Assembly (NCBI GenBank): GCA_002405445.1
Contig: DHLV01000207.1
Location: 16,321 to 42,227 of the forward strand
Direction: 5' to 3'
DNA from: Flammeovirgaceae bacterium UBA4659
GTDB taxonomy: Bacteria > Bacteroidota > Bacteroidia > Cytophagales > Cyclobacteriaceae
Length of the DNA stretch: 25,907 nt
Position 1 is the first letter of the stretch, and each line of letters starts with the position of its first letter. Shown here one piece after another: positions 7,824 through 16,177 of the stretch. The position numbers and the translations under genes were made by a program. The notes beneath the pieces are model-generated. The model searched no databases and had not been told where the DNA came from. It was given only the letters and a program-made list of their open reading frames with translations.

Positions 7824-8834
7824 TTACAGCATCACCTTTTTGTTTCTCAGAATCATCGAAATCACCAATGGCGCACCGATGATGCTCGTCATCGCATTGA
7901 GCGGCAGTACCATGGAGCCCAACACATGCGCGAGCCAATCGCAAAAAAGTAACAAGCTGGCGCCCCCCAACAAAACGAGTGGCAGTAACCGCTTGTGATC
8001 GCTCACGGGCACCACCAAGCGGATAAAGTGTGGAACCGCAAGCCCTACAAAAGCGATGGGTCCGCAAAAGGCGGTGATGCTGCCAACCAATATACTGGTG
8101 CCCAATACAATCCAATGGCGCGACCGCGCAAGGTTGATGCCCAGGCTTTGCGCGTAGGTGTTGCCCAGCAACCGGCCATTGAGTGATTTGATTTGGCTGA
8201 TGAAAATGCAGATACCAAAGCCGAGTGCAATGGCCAGCACGCCAATTTCTGTCCAAATGGTGCCACCCACGTTGCCCAACGACCAAATCAGAAACAACTG
8301 CAGGTCACTGGCCTGGCTCATGTACTGAATGATGCCTACCACCGAAGAGGTTGTTGCGCTTACCATCAAACCAATCAGCAGCAGCGATGTGTTGTCGCGA
8401 ACGATTTTTGACAATGCGATCAACCAAAGCAACACCACCGAACTACCCAAAGTAGCCGCCACGGCCAAACCCCAGGGGTGGGACGAAGCCATCAAAAACC
8501 AGCCCCCAATGGTTTGCCCGGCCATCATCACAACTGCTACCACTAAGCTTGCGCCCGAACTCAATCCCAGCACATCGGGTCCGGCCAGCGGATTTCGAAA
8601 AAGAGTTTGCATCATCAGCCCTGCCAGGGCCAAACTTGCACCGGCAATCACGCAGGTGAATGCTTTGGGCAATCTAAACACCATCAGGATAGCATGTAAG
8701 TCGGTGTTGCCGCTGAAAAGAGCCGGAACCCAGGCGGTGGGGGCAATTTGGGAGCTGCCAAATGAAATGTTGAGCACTAACAGTCCGAGAAAGGCCGCAG
8801 CCAGCGGCAGTAAAATGGAATATTTTTTTGCCAT
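7824..8834 (-). CDS. FecCD-family ABC transporter permease
   Basis: A 336-residue hydrophobic protein with the FecCD family marks: RLPKAFTCVIAGASLALAG followed by MQTLFRNPLAGPDVLG in the first third, GPIAFVGLAVPHFIRL in the last third and NAMTSIIGAPLVISMIL at the end. It forms the inner-membrane channel for import of iron-siderophore, haem or cobalamin, together with the ATPase encoded five bases downstream. The start is placed at ATG 8834 (MAKKYSILLPL), which puts the first membrane segment at once after a short positive N-terminus. Earlier in-frame starts at 8852 and 8894 would add an unlikely leader. No periplasmic binding protein or TonB-dependent receptor gene is adjacent, so the importer is incomplete here. 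No clear promoter or riboswitch was seen upstream. Confidence 0.9.
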   Translation of the reverse strand: MAKKYSILLPLAAAFLGLLVLNISFGSSQIAPTAWVPALFSGNTDLHAILMVFRLPKAFTCVIAGASLALAGLMMQTLFRNPLAGPDVLGLSSGASLVVAVVMMAGQTIGGWFLMASSHPWGLAVAATLGSSVVLLWLIALSKIVRDNTSLLLIGLMVSATTSSVVGIIQYMSQASDLQLFLIWSLGNVGGTIWTEIGVLAIALGFGICIFISQIKSLNGRLLGNTYAQSLGINLARSRHWIVLGTSILVGSITAFCGPIAFVGLAVPHFIRLVVPVSDHKRLLPLVLLGGASLLLFCDWLAHVLGSMVLPLNAMTSIIGAPLVISMILRNKKVML

Positions 8835-9012
8835 GCATCCAAAACAAAACATCCGAAAAATAGGCCTTTTATGCTGTGTTTGTGGTGCGAACACAATAAT
8901 CAGGCAAACAAACTCGCACGGGCGTCAAATTTTTTACCGTAAAACCCGATGCTGATGTGAATCAACCTTAACTTCGGCTGGGTGTTGAGACCATGTTTAT
9001 AATTAATCAGTT
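8835..9012. other. Divergent intergenic region between the permease and DoxX-like genes
   Basis: This 178-bp stretch should hold the promoters of both neighbours. No exact TTTG-N19-TAnnTTTG pair was found on either strand, and no riboswitch fold was recognised. Confidence 0.5.
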
Positions 9013-9374
9013 ATGCCAGGGTTAATGAAATACTTGAGGACCGCGCTCTTTTGGACCATTGGCATCACCTTTTTCACCATTGGTCTTTTGAAGTACCTCA
9101 ATCTTGACACCATGTCGCAGTCAATCTTTAACCATGCGCGCTATCCGCACTGGTTTTTTGATGCTGTCGCTTCCGCTGAATTTCTGGTGGTTTTTTTTGA
9201 TGAGGGCAAATGCCACCAAAAAAACTGGCGGGTATTTTGGTTGCTTTTATCATGTGGGGAGCGTTGGGCACCCGCATTTTGCTTCACCGGCATTGCAGAC
9301 ATCTCATTATCCCGGGCATCATTTCTACCACTGCAGTTTTGATGTCGTTCAAATTGAGCCGCGATGAGAAATGA
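9013..9374 (+). pseudogene. DoxX-like four-helix membrane protein, disrupted by two frameshifts
   Basis: Three reading frames join into one DoxX-like protein of about 119 residues. Frame 1 from ATG 9013 gives TALFWTIGITFFTIGLLKYL and ASAEFLVVF. Frame 2 continues with LMRANATKK. Frame 3 gives LAGILVAFIMWGALGTRILL and IIPGIISTTAVLMSFKLS, ending at TGA 9372-9374. Each switch falls on a homopolymer: eight T at 9191-9198 and seven A at 9218-9224. Removing one base from each restores four membrane segments, the DoxX count. ATG 9025 is an alternative start. DoxX-like proteins are small membrane proteins, some linked to redox or quinone functions; the role here is unknown. Either the gene is decaying or the assembly has two homopolymer errors. 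As read, frame 1 gives a 109-residue protein with a nonsense tail. Confidence 0.7.
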
Positions 9375-9506
9375 ACGTGCCGGTATGCCACCTGCCACGC
9401 GAGCCGGCATGCTTCCAAGTAATTGAAAATCAAATTTTTAAAGACCGGCACTACCTCCCTTTCAGGCACTGCGCCCAAATTCCTCTCTTTTTTTTGATAT
9501 GCCCTC

Positions 9507-9536
9507 TTGGTAACTAACCTTATGTTCCTATCTTTG
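9507..9536 (+). promoter_or_regulatory. Promoter of the rplC-led ribosomal protein cluster
   Basis: TTGG at 9507-9510 (matching TTG of the -33 box) and a perfect TATCTTTG at 9529-9536, 19 bases from the TTG. Transcription should start near 9540. The rest of the 225-bp region between the DoxX remnant and rplC holds no ORF that looks real. Confidence 0.75.
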
Positions 9537-9543
9537 CAGTCCT

Positions 9544-9567
9544 TTTTGCGGAACGAAACCCGCAAAA
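9544..9567 (+). promoter_or_regulatory. 5' leader hairpin before rplC
   Basis: A perfect 8-bp stem TTTTGCGG (9544-9551) / CCGCAAAA (9560-9567) with an 8-base loop, beginning about four bases after the predicted transcription start. There is no T-run after it, so it is not a terminator. It could stabilise the mRNA or bind an autoregulatory ribosomal protein; neither is shown. Confidence 0.5.
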
Positions 9568-9599
9568 CGACTTAAAAACAAGCTAAATAGGTTTCAATC

Positions 9600-10232
9600 A
9601 TGCCTGGAATCATCGGACGTAAAATAGGAATGACTAGCGTTTTTGGCGCTGACGGTATCAGCGTTGCCGTTACCGTCATCGAGGCTGGCCCTTGCGTGGT
9701 TACGCAGGTGAGAAGCGAAGAAAAAGACGGCTACAAGGCCGTTCAACTGGCATTTGGCGAAAAGAAGGAAAAAAATACTTCTGCTGCCATGCTGGGTCAC
9801 TTTAAGAAGGCAAACACTACACCCAAAAGAAATTTGGTGGAGTTCCGTGATTTCTCGTCAGAGTTTGATGGCGTGGCCGAGTTAGGCAAAGAGGTGAAAG
9901 TAGGTGATGTGTTCACAGAAGGTGATTTTATCGATGCAGTGGGCACGTCAAAAGGTAAAGGTTTTCAAGGCGTGGTAAAGCGTCATGGTTTTGCAGGTGT
10001 GGGTGGCCAAACCCACGGCCAGCACAACCGCCTGCGCGCACCGGGCTCCATGGGTAACGCGTCCTTTGCAGCGCGCGTCATCAAGGGTAAGCGCTTGCCG
10101 GGGCGCATGGGTGGCGACCGCGTGAAGGTGACAAACCTTAAGATTGTAAAAATCATGCCTGAACAAAATCTGATTTTAGTGAGTGGCTCTGTACCGGGGG
10201 CCAAGAATTCAACGATAATCCTTCAGAAGTAA
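9600..10232 (+). CDS. rplC: 50S ribosomal protein L3 (uL3)
   Basis: A 210-residue protein, close to the usual length. It opens with [13 protein letters not shown] and has the central loop [14 protein letters not shown] and [18 protein letters not shown] (about 137-154), which reaches toward the peptidyl transferase centre. L3 is an early-assembly 23S rRNA binder. It is the first gene of the cluster: the usual predecessor rpsJ (S10) is absent and a promoter and leader hairpin stand directly upstream. rplD follows after one base. Confidence 0.98.
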   Translation: MPGIIGRKIGMTSVFGADGISVAVTVIEAGPCVVTQVRSEEKDGYKAVQLAFGEKKEKNTSAAMLGHFKKANTTPKRNLVEFRDFSSEFDGVAELGKEVKVGDVFTEGDFIDAVGTSKGKGFQGVVKRHGFAGVGGQTHGQHNRLRAPGSMGNASFAARVIKGKRLPGRMGGDRVKVTNLKIVKIMPEQNLILVSGSVPGAKNSTIILQK

Positions 10233-10233
10233 A

Positions 10234-10860
10234 ATGGACATCACAGTTGTAAAACAAAATGGCCAAAGCACCGGTCGCACAGTGAACCTCTCAGACGAGG
10301 TTTTTGGCATTGAACCCAACGACCACGCCATCTACTTAGATGTAAAAAGCTTCCAAGCCAACCAGCGCCAGGGCACTGCAAAATCAAAGCAGCGCAATGA
10401 AATTTCCGGTTCTAGCAAGAAGTTAAAAAAGCAAAAGGGCACCGGTGGTGCACGTGCGGGTAACATCAAAAATCCGCAATTCAAGGGCGGAGGTCGTGTT
10501 TTCGGCCCTGTGCCACGTGATTATTCCTTCAAACTGAATAAAAAGGTAAAAGATCTCGCACGCAGATCGGCACTTGCGTACAAAGCTAAAGATAACTCCA
10601 TATCTGTGTTGGAAGATTTCAGCTTCGAAGCACCAAAGACAAAGCAATACACAAGCATTTTGAAGTCACTTGCCCTGGCAGACAAAAAGACACTTGTGGT
10701 ACTTCCCGCCAACAATCAAAATGTGGTGCTTTCCGGAAGAAATGTGCAGAACACCAAAATCATCACAGCTACTCAACTCAACACCTTTGATGTGATGAAT
10801 GCCGATCAGTTGGTGTTGGTCGAGAGCTCAATAGAGACAATCAATAACCTATTAAAGTAA
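10234..10860 (+). CDS. rplD: 50S ribosomal protein L4 (uL4)
   Basis: A 208-residue protein with the long basic loop that lines the exit tunnel (about 56-76, rich in K and G, ending KGTGGARAG) followed by GGGRVFGP (85-92). These identify L4. In E. coli L4 also represses its own operon by binding the S10 leader. Whether the leader hairpin before rplC serves that here is unknown. It starts one base after the rplC stop, so translation is likely coupled. Confidence 0.98.
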   Translation: MDITVVKQNGQSTGRTVNLSDEVFGIEPNDHAIYLDVKSFQANQRQGTAKSKQRNEISGSSKKLKKQKGTGGARAGNIKNPQFKGGGRVFGPVPRDYSFKLNKKVKDLARRSALAYKAKDNSISVLEDFSFEAPKTKQYTSILKSLALADKKTLVVLPANNQNVVLSGRNVQNTKIITATQLNTFDVMNADQLVLVESSIETINNLLK

Positions 10861-10868
10861 CAGAAGCG

Positions 10869-11156
10869 ATGAGTATCTTAGTAAGCCCACTCGTTACTGA
10901 AAAAGTTTCTGCCATGAACGAAAAAGGCAGATATGGCTTCATTGTGGATGAAAGTGCCAACAAGTTAGAAATAAAGAATGCCGTTGAGAGGATGTATGGC
11001 GTAAACGTGAAGAGCGTGAACACCCTGCGCATACTCGGCAAGGCCAAAACACGCTTTACCAAAGCGGGCAGCGTTTCGGGCCGAAAGCCCAATTACAAGA
11101 AGGCAATTGTAACGTTGGCCAGTGGTGAAGTGATTGATTTTTACAGCAACGTATAA
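10869..11156 (+). CDS. rplW: 50S ribosomal protein L23 (uL23)
   Basis: A 95-residue protein of normal length. The start ILVSPLVTEKVSAM and the motif NKLEIKNAVERMYGVNVKSVNT are those of L23. It sits at the tunnel exit and is the docking site for trigger factor and the signal recognition particle. The gene is in the standard place between rplD (8-bp gap) and rplB (12-bp gap). Confidence 0.98.
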   Translation: MSILVSPLVTEKVSAMNEKGRYGFIVDESANKLEIKNAVERMYGVNVKSVNTLRILGKAKTRFTKAGSVSGRKPNYKKAIVTLASGEVIDFYSNV

Positions 11157-11168
11157 TTCTCAGGTAAT

Positions 11169-11993
11169 ATGGCACTACGCAAACTAAAACCGATTACCCC
11201 CGGCACGCGCCACAGACTGGCTCCCGGGTTTGAAGATATCACCGAATCGAAGCCTGAGAAGTCATTGCTGGTTACCCTCAAGAAAACTGGTGGGCGTAAC
11301 AGCAGTGGCCGTATGACCATGCGCTACATTGGCGGTGGTCACAAACAAAAGCTTCGCCTGATCGATTTTAAGAGAAATAAGTTTGGTGTTCCGGCCGTGG
11401 TAAAGTCAATCGAATATGACCCCACCCGCACAGCACGAATCGCCAAACTGTATTATGTAGATGGCGCCAAGTCGTACATCCTGGCTCCCCACGGAATCAA
11501 AGTTGGTCAAACAGTAATGGCAGGCGATAACGTGGCACCCGAAGTTGGTAATGCACTTCCATTGGCGAAAATTCCGGTGGGTACCATTGTTCACAACGTA
11601 GAGTTGAAGCCCGGGAGGGGTGCTGCGATTGCACGCAGTGCAGGAGCGTTTGTGCAGTTGGTGGCCAGAGAAGACGTATACGCTACACTAAAGATGCCTT
11701 CGGGCGAGATGCGCAATGTGTTGGTCAATTGTTTGGCTACCGTTGGTGCCGTGTCTAATGCCGAGCACATGAATGAGAGCGTTGGCAAGGCCGGGCGCAG
11801 CCGTTGGAGAGGCATTCGCCCACGTACCCGCGCAGTTGCGATGAACCCGGTCGATCACCCGATGGGCGGTGGCGAAGGGCGCGCTTCAGGCGGTCATCCT
11901 CGCTCGCGAAAAGGGTTGCTGGCAAAAGGGAAGAAGACGCGCCATCCAAAGAAATACTCTGATGGTTTAATTATATCTAGAAGAAAGAAATAA
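11169..11993 (+). CDS. rplB: 50S ribosomal protein L2 (uL2)
   Basis: A 274-residue protein, the normal length. It shows [19 protein letters not shown] near the N-terminus and the C-terminal RNA-binding region with [20 protein letters not shown]230 corresponds to the conserved histidine near the peptidyl transferase centre (H229 in E. coli). L2 is a primary 23S rRNA binder needed for subunit joining. rpsS follows after one base. Confidence 0.98.
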   Translation: MALRKLKPITPGTRHRLAPGFEDITESKPEKSLLVTLKKTGGRNSSGRMTMRYIGGGHKQKLRLIDFKRNKFGVPAVVKSIEYDPTRTARIAKLYYVDGAKSYILAPHGIKVGQTVMAGDNVAPEVGNALPLAKIPVGTIVHNVELKPGRGAAIARSAGAFVQLVAREDVYATLKMPSGEMRNVLVNCLATVGAVSNAEHMNESVGKAGRSRWRGIRPRTRAVAMNPVDHPMGGGEGRASGGHPRSRKGLLAKGKKTRHPKKYSDGLIISRRKK

Positions 11994-11994
11994 T

Positions 11995-12276
11995 ATGGGA
12001 AGGTCAGTAAAAAAAGGTCCGTATCTAGATGCACGTTTGCTGAAGAAAGTTCAGGTGATGGAGCAGTCAGGAAAAAAGTCTGTGATCAAAACCTGGTCAC
12101 GCAGATCTACGATCACTCCAGATTTGATTGGTCATACGTTTGCGGTACACAACGGAAACAAGTTCATACCGGTGTATGTAACCGAGAACATGGTGAGCCA
12201 CAAGTTGGGAGAGTTTGCACCTACCCGCACCTTCAAGGGGCACAGTGGCAACAACAAGAATGAAGCCGCAAAATAG
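11995..12276 (+). CDS. rpsS: 30S ribosomal protein S19 (uS19)
   Basis: A 93-residue protein of usual length starting [18 protein letters not shown], with [21 protein letters not shown] and the closing [14 protein letters not shown], all hallmarks of S19. It lies in the 30S head, contacts S13 and 16S rRNA and forms part of the bridge to the large subunit. The start codon follows the rplB stop by one base. Confidence 0.98.
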   Translation: MGRSVKKGPYLDARLLKKVQVMEQSGKKSVIKTWSRRSTITPDLIGHTFAVHNGNKFIPVYVTENMVSHKLGEFAPTRTFKGHSGNNKNEAAK

Positions 12277-12286
12277 ACTGTGATCA

Positions 12287-12784
12287 ATGGAAACTGAAAA
12301 GAAACTCAAAGGATCGGTAGCGAAGCGCGAAAAGCTGAAAGCTATCAAGGAGGCAGCCAAAGTGGGTGCTTCTACGGTTTACTTGAACAATGTACCTACC
12401 TCACCCCGTAAAATGAGGCTGATCGCAGACCTCATCAGAGGTGAAAGAGTAACCAAGGCTTTGAACATATTGAAGTATGATGCCAAGCATCCCTCAGCTA
12501 AAATGGAGAAATTGTTGCTTTCTGCCATTAGCAGTTGGGAAGCAAAAAATGCAGACGTGAAGTTGGAAGAAGCCGATCTTTTTGTGAAGGAAGTGTTTGT
12601 TGGCGGTGGCCGCATTTTGAAACGCCTTCGCCCTGCCCCTCAAGGCCGAGCGCACCGCGTACGCAAGCGCTCAAACCACGTGACCTTAACAGTAGATCGC
12701 ATGCCTGCCTTGCCGACCGGTAAACGAGCAAAACAAGAAAAGCAAAAAAAATCTAGTGTAGAAACAACCGAAACTGCAAAGTAA
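12287..12784 (+). CDS. rplV: 50S ribosomal protein L22 (uL22), extended at both ends
   Basis: A 165-residue protein, longer than the roughly 110 residues of E. coli L22. The core has [17 protein letters not shown] and the tunnel-lining hairpin region with [21 protein letters not shown], followed by NHVTLTV. An N-terminal extension of about 30 residues and a C-terminal tail of about 20 residues ([17 protein letters not shown]) are charged and probably disordered. ATG 12287 fits the 10-bp gap after rpsS. The stop overlaps the rpsC start by one base (TAATG), so translation is coupled. Confidence 0.97.
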   Translation: METEKKLKGSVAKREKLKAIKEAAKVGASTVYLNNVPTSPRKMRLIADLIRGERVTKALNILKYDAKHPSAKMEKLLLSAISSWEAKNADVKLEEADLFVKEVFVGGGRILKRLRPAPQGRAHRVRKRSNHVTLTVDRMPALPTGKRAKQEKQKKSSVETTETAK

Positions 12785-13596
12785 TGGGACAAAAGATTAA
12801 CCCGGTAGGTTTACGTTTAGGCATCGTGCGTGGCTGGGATTCGGCCTGGTATGGAGGCAAGGATTTTTCTGACAAGTTGGTGGAAGATCATACCATTAGA
12901 AAATATGTGGATGCACGCATCCAAAAAGGTGGTATTTCCAAAGTGGTGATCGAACGGAGCACGTCCAAACGCATCACCATTACAATACACACTGCGCGCC
13001 CCGGAGTGGTCATCGGAAAAGGTGGCACCGAGGTAGACAAGATCAAGGAAGAGCTAAAAAATCTGACCAAGAAAGATGTGCAAATCAACATCTTTGAAAT
13101 CAAGCGTCCCGAAATGGATGCCCGCTTGGTAGGTGAGTCAATCGCCCAGCAGCTGGAAGCGCGTATCTCTTATCGCAGAGCGATGAAGCAAGCCATTGCT
13201 TCAACCATGCGCGTAGGTGCAGAGGGAATTAAAGTGAAATTGAGCGGTCGTTTGGCCGGGGCCGATATGGCTCGTACAGAGCAGTACAAGGAGGGAAGAA
13301 TCCCATTGCACACCTTGCGTGCCGATATCGATTATGCGATTTCGGAAGCACAAACCGTGTACGGAAAAATCGGAATCAAAGTTTGGATATTTAAAGGAGA
13401 GGTATACGGCAAGCGCGATCTTTCGCCCAATGTGGGCATGGTGAGCAATGCTGCTGGCGATGGTGCCAAGGGTGGCGGACAGCAGGGCGGTGGCGACAGA
13501 AGAAGAGGCGGTGGCCCCCGTGGTGAACGCAGCGACAGAAGAGACAGAGATGGCGATCGGGAAGATCGCGGTGGCAGAAGGGGAGGAAAAAGATAA
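12784..13596 (+). CDS. rpsC: 30S ribosomal protein S3 (uS3) with a Gly/Arg/Asp-rich tail
   Basis: A 270-residue protein. It opens [19 protein letters not shown], has a KH domain with the VIGKGG loop (76-81) and the C-terminal domain ([31 protein letters not shown]). S3 lines the mRNA entry tunnel and helps unwind mRNA. Residues about 225-270 are a low-complexity tail of G, R and D with RGG-like steps. It is not part of the E. coli fold, although E. coli S3 has its own shorter tail. The start overlaps the rplV stop by one base. Confidence 0.98.
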   Translation: MGQKINPVGLRLGIVRGWDSAWYGGKDFSDKLVEDHTIRKYVDARIQKGGISKVVIERSTSKRITITIHTARPGVVIGKGGTEVDKIKEELKNLTKKDVQINIFEIKRPEMDARLVGESIAQQLEARISYRRAMKQAIASTMRVGAEGIKVKLSGRLAGADMARTEQYKEGRIPLHTLRADIDYAISEAQTVYGKIGIKVWIFKGEVYGKRDLSPNVGMVSNAAGDGAKGGGQQGGGDRRRGGGPRGERSDRRDRDGDREDRGGRRGGKR

Positions 13597-13622
13597 ACTG
13601 ATAATTTTTAAGGTAGCAAGTC

Positions 13623-14054
13623 ATGTTACAACCAAAGCGTACCAAGTTCAGAAAGATGCAAAAAGGTAAGGTGAAAGGGTTAGCGACCCGCGGTCACCAG
13701 ATTGCATTCGGTTCTTTTGCCTTAAAAGCCCTTGAACCTGCATGGATTACTGCACGTCAGCTGGAGGCTGCACGTGTTGCCCTCACCAGAGCCATGAAGC
13801 GTGAAGGGCAGGTGTGGATTCGCATCTTCCCTGACAAGCCCATCACGCGCAAGCCGGCTGAGGTACGTATGGGTAAAGGCAAGGGTGCACCCGAGTATTG
13901 GGTGGCGGTGGTAAAGCCAGGCACCATTTTGTTTGAGGCTGGCGGTGTAACCATGGCAACGGCAAAAGAAGCTTTGGCGCTCGCTGACGGTAAGTTACCC
14001 CTCAAAACGAAGTTCACTGTACGTAGAGATTACGTTGAACAAGTAGAAAAGTAA
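13623..14054 (+). CDS. rplP: 50S ribosomal protein L16 (uL16)
   Basis: A 143-residue protein of slightly above usual length. The start [19 protein letters not shown] and the motifs [20 protein letters not shown] and [19 protein letters not shown] define L16. It is a late-assembling protein at the A-site and central protuberance. The 26-bp gap to rpsC is longer than most in this cluster; no regulatory element was recognised in it. Confidence 0.98.
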   Translation: MLQPKRTKFRKMQKGKVKGLATRGHQIAFGSFALKALEPAWITARQLEAARVALTRAMKREGQVWIRIFPDKPITRKPAEVRMGKGKGAPEYWVAVVKPGTILFEAGGVTMATAKEALALADGKLPLKTKFTVRRDYVEQVEK

Positions 14055-14058
14055 AGTC

Positions 14059-14250
14059 ATGAAGAACACTGAAATAAAAGGCTTAACAATAGCCGAACTG
14101 AAAGAGAAAATCGGTAGCGAGAAAGAAAACCTTCGCAAGTTGCAATTTGCGCACCAAATCTCCAGCATTGAAAATCCGATGCGATTGAAAGAGACGAGGA
14201 AGTTGATTGCTCGTTTGAATACTGAATTAACGGCCAAAGAAAAGAACTAA
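14059..14250 (+). CDS. rpmC: 50S ribosomal protein L29 (uL29)
   Basis: A 63-residue protein of normal size with the two-helix pattern of L29: a start helix around IKGLTIAELKEKIGSEKENL, a turn and a second helix around LKETRKLIARLNTEL. It sits near the tunnel exit beside L23. It lies four bases after rplP and three bases before rpsQ. Confidence 0.97.
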   Translation: MKNTEIKGLTIAELKEKIGSEKENLRKLQFAHQISSIENPMRLKETRKLIARLNTELTAKEKN

Positions 14251-14253
14251 ACG

Positions 14254-14526
14254 ATGGAACAGGGACAAACACAAGAGCGCAACCTCCGAAAAGAGAGAAT
14301 CGGCAAGGTCACGAGCAACAAAATGGTGAAGTCGATCACTGTTTCAATTGATAGAAAGGTGAAGCACCCGATCTATGGCAAGTTCATGACCAAAACCACC
14401 AAGTTGATGGCGCATGATGAGAAAAACGAAGCCGGCATAGGTGACACCGTGCGCATTATGGAAACGCGTCCGTTGAGCAAAAACAAACGTTGGAGATTGG
14501 TTGAAATCATCGAAAAAGCGAAGTAA
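14254..14526 (+). CDS. rpsQ: 30S ribosomal protein S17 (uS17)
   Basis: A 90-residue protein with the S17 OB-fold marks [28 protein letters not shown] and the closing block [21 protein letters not shown]. It is a primary 16S rRNA binder. The start ATG 14254 gives a slightly longer N-terminus (EQGQTQERN) than E. coli; the next in-frame ATG, inside the conserved core, would be too late. Confidence 0.97.
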   Translation: MEQGQTQERNLRKERIGKVTSNKMVKSITVSIDRKVKHPIYGKFMTKTTKLMAHDEKNEAGIGDTVRIMETRPLSKNKRWRLVEIIEKAK

Positions 14527-14528
14527 AC

Positions 14529-14897
14529 ATGATACAAACAGAATCAAGGCTCACGGTAGCCGACAACAGCGGAGCAAAGGAAGTATTGTGCATGCACGTA
14601 TTGGGCGGCACACGCAGGCGCTCAGCGAGTGTGGGAGATAAGATTGTGGTTACGGTGAAGTCGGCAATACCCACAAGTCAAATCAAAAAAGGAACAGTTT
14701 CGAAAGCAGTGATTGTGCGCACCAAAAAGGAAGTGAGAAGAAAAGATGGTTCTTACATTCGCTTTGAAGATAATGCGGCAGTTCTTTTGAATGCGCAAGA
14801 CGAACCGCGTGGCACGCGTATTTTCGGCCCGGTGGCGCGCGAGTTGCGCGAAAAACAGTTTATGAAAATTATTTCATTGGCACCTGAGGTGCTTTAA
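14529..14897 (+). CDS. rplN: 50S ribosomal protein L14 (uL14)
   Basis: A 122-residue protein, exactly the usual length. It begins [19 protein letters not shown] and shows [12 protein letters not shown] and [21 protein letters not shown]14 sits at the subunit interface and takes part in bridges to the 30S. In E. coli this gene starts the separate spc operon. Here it follows rpsQ by two bases with no promoter, so the break lies elsewhere (before rpsH). Confidence 0.98.
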   Translation: MIQTESRLTVADNSGAKEVLCMHVLGGTRRRSASVGDKIVVTVKSAIPTSQIKKGTVSKAVIVRTKKEVRRKDGSYIRFEDNAAVLLNAQDEPRGTRIFGPVARELREKQFMKIISLAPEVL

Positions 14898-14901
14898 GAA
14901 T

Positions 14902-15243
14902 ATGGAACGAAAATTTAACAACCAACCGAAGCTTCACGTGCGCAAAGGCGATACAGTGAAGGTGCTTTCCGGAAACGATAAGGGGAAACAGGGGGAAATA
15001 CTTGAAGTTTTTCCTGGCGATCGCAGAGCAGTGGTGAAGGGTATCAACATCGTTACCAAGCACGAGAAGCCATCTGCGGGCAAGCCTGAAGGTGGTATCA
15101 AAAAAACAGAAGGCACCATTCACATCAGCAAGTTGATGTTGGTTGAGCCCGGAACGGGCAAGGCCGTGCGCACGGGGCGCAAACTGAATGCCAAGGGCAA
15201 ACTTCAGCGTTTTTCTAAAAAGACGGGAGAATTTATTAAGTAA
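14902..15243 (+). CDS. rplX: 50S ribosomal protein L24 (uL24)
   Basis: A 113-residue protein with a KOW motif near the N-terminus (VRKGDTVKVLSGNDKGKQGE) and GINIVTKH with GGIKKTEGTIHISKL, which define L24. It starts assembly of the 5' end of 23S rRNA. Gaps to its neighbours are four and six bases. Confidence 0.97.
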   Translation: MERKFNNQPKLHVRKGDTVKVLSGNDKGKQGEILEVFPGDRRAVVKGINIVTKHEKPSAGKPEGGIKKTEGTIHISKLMLVEPGTGKAVRTGRKLNAKGKLQRFSKKTGEFIK

Positions 15244-15249
15244 TAGTAT

Positions 15250-15801
15250 ATGGCAACGCCAAGACTAAAGGAAAAATACAACAAAGAAATCATGCCGGCA
15301 CTGAAGCAAAAGTTTCAGTACAGTTCAATCATGCAGGTACCCAAAATCGAAAAGATTTGCATCAACAAAGGCATTGGCGCAGCGGTAGCCGATAAGAAGC
15401 TGATTGAAGCGGGTGTGGAGGAATTGACCAACATTACCGGCCAAAAGGCAGTGGCTACACGGTCAAAGAAAGATATCTCAAACTTTAAGTTGAGAGGCAA
15501 TCAAGCCATTGGTGCCAAAGTTACATTGCGTGGCGACCGCATGTATGAATTTATGGACCGCCTGATGAATATTGCATTGCCCCGTGTACGTGACTTCAAA
15601 GGCGTAAGCGACAAGGGTTTTGACGGCCGTGGCAACTACACACTTGGTGTAAAAGAACAGATCATTTTCCCTGAAATATCCATTGACAAAGTAACGAAAG
15701 TCAATGGCATGGATATCACTTTTGTAACAACTGCATCTACTGATGAAGAAAGCTTGGAATTGCTGAAAGCATTTGGGATGCCCTTTGTAAATAAAAACTA
15801 A
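15250..15801 (+). CDS. rplE: 50S ribosomal protein L5 (uL5)
   Basis: A 183-residue protein of normal length. It shows [14 protein letters not shown], the switch region around [29 protein letters not shown] and [20 protein letters not shown], all typical of L5. L5 binds 5S rRNA and contacts the P-site tRNA in the central protuberance. Confidence 0.98.
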   Translation: MATPRLKEKYNKEIMPALKQKFQYSSIMQVPKIEKICINKGIGAAVADKKLIEAGVEELTNITGQKAVATRSKKDISNFKLRGNQAIGAKVTLRGDRMYEFMDRLMNIALPRVRDFKGVSDKGFDGRGNYTLGVKEQIIFPEISIDKVTKVNGMDITFVTTASTDEESLELLKAFGMPFVNKN

Positions 15802-15806
15802 ATCGA

Positions 15807-16076
15807 ATGGCAAAATTAGCGATCATAGCCAGAGACGCAAAAAAGAAACGCCTGGTGGAGCGATACGCAAAGAAGCGTGCTGCTTTGAAAGAAGCAGGAG
15901 ACTGGGCCGGGTTGGACAAACTTCCCCGGAGCTCATCTAAGGTGCGTTTGCGCAGCCGATGTAAACTTACAGGCAGACCGAGAGGATACATGTCAAAGTT
16001 TGGCATCTGCCGTAACCAGTTCCGCCAACTGGCAAGCGAGGGCAAAATCCCAGGCTTGACCAAGGCAAGCTGGTAG
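15807..16076 (+). CDS. rpsN: 30S ribosomal protein S14 (uS14), zinc-free long form
   Basis: An 89-residue protein of the long, zinc-free (C-minus) type. It ends with [26 protein letters not shown] and [11 protein letters not shown]. Only two cysteines are present and no CxxC pair, so it cannot form the zinc ribbon of the short form. S14 works in the 30S head beside S3 and S19. It is the last gene before the promoter-bearing gap. Confidence 0.98.
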   Translation: MAKLAIIARDAKKKRLVERYAKKRAALKEAGDWAGLDKLPRSSSKVRLRSRCKLTGRPRGYMSKFGICRNQFRQLASEGKIPGLTKASW

Positions 16077-16145
16077 CGGCTTCTTTACATATTGGTTGCT
16101 GAGTACCGAGGTCCTAAAGCACAACATCAGGAAACCGGGTAACAG

Positions 16146-16176
16146 TTTGGATAACAAAAATTGTTATTTATCTTTG
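16146..16176 (+). promoter_or_regulatory. Internal promoter before rpsH
   Basis: TTTG at 16146-16149 and TATCTTTG at 16169-16176 are separated by exactly 19 bases, a perfect Bacteroidota-type promoter. Its extended -7 box, TATCTTTGCAG, is identical to that of the rplC promoter. It lies in the 147-bp gap between rpsN and rpsH, which holds no gene. Transcription should begin near 16180. Confidence 0.75.
16151..16167. repeat. Inverted repeat inside the rpsH promoter spacer (possible operator)
   Basis: ATAACAA (16151-16157) and TTGTTAT (16161-16167) form a perfect 7-bp inverted repeat with a 3-base centre. It fills the spacer between the two promoter boxes, where a dimeric regulator could bind. 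The rplC promoter spacer has no such repeat. Confidence 0.45.
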
Positions 16177-16177
16177 C

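Noticed and set aside
7819..8286. Upstream extension of the minus-strand ATPase frame
   Set aside because: It runs through the permease gene in another frame, has no family-like sequence, and the ATPase proper begins cleanly at ATG 7818, five bases after the permease stop.
8329..8955. 208-residue + strand ORF opposite the permease gene
   Set aside because: It is antisense to a clear FecCD permease, shows no recognisable family and is rich in residues expected from complementing hydrophobic codons.
9384..9415. GCCGG(T/C)ATGC repeated twice downstream of the DoxX remnant
   Set aside because: Only about 11 bases match, there is no further structure, and no similar copy was noticed elsewhere in the window.
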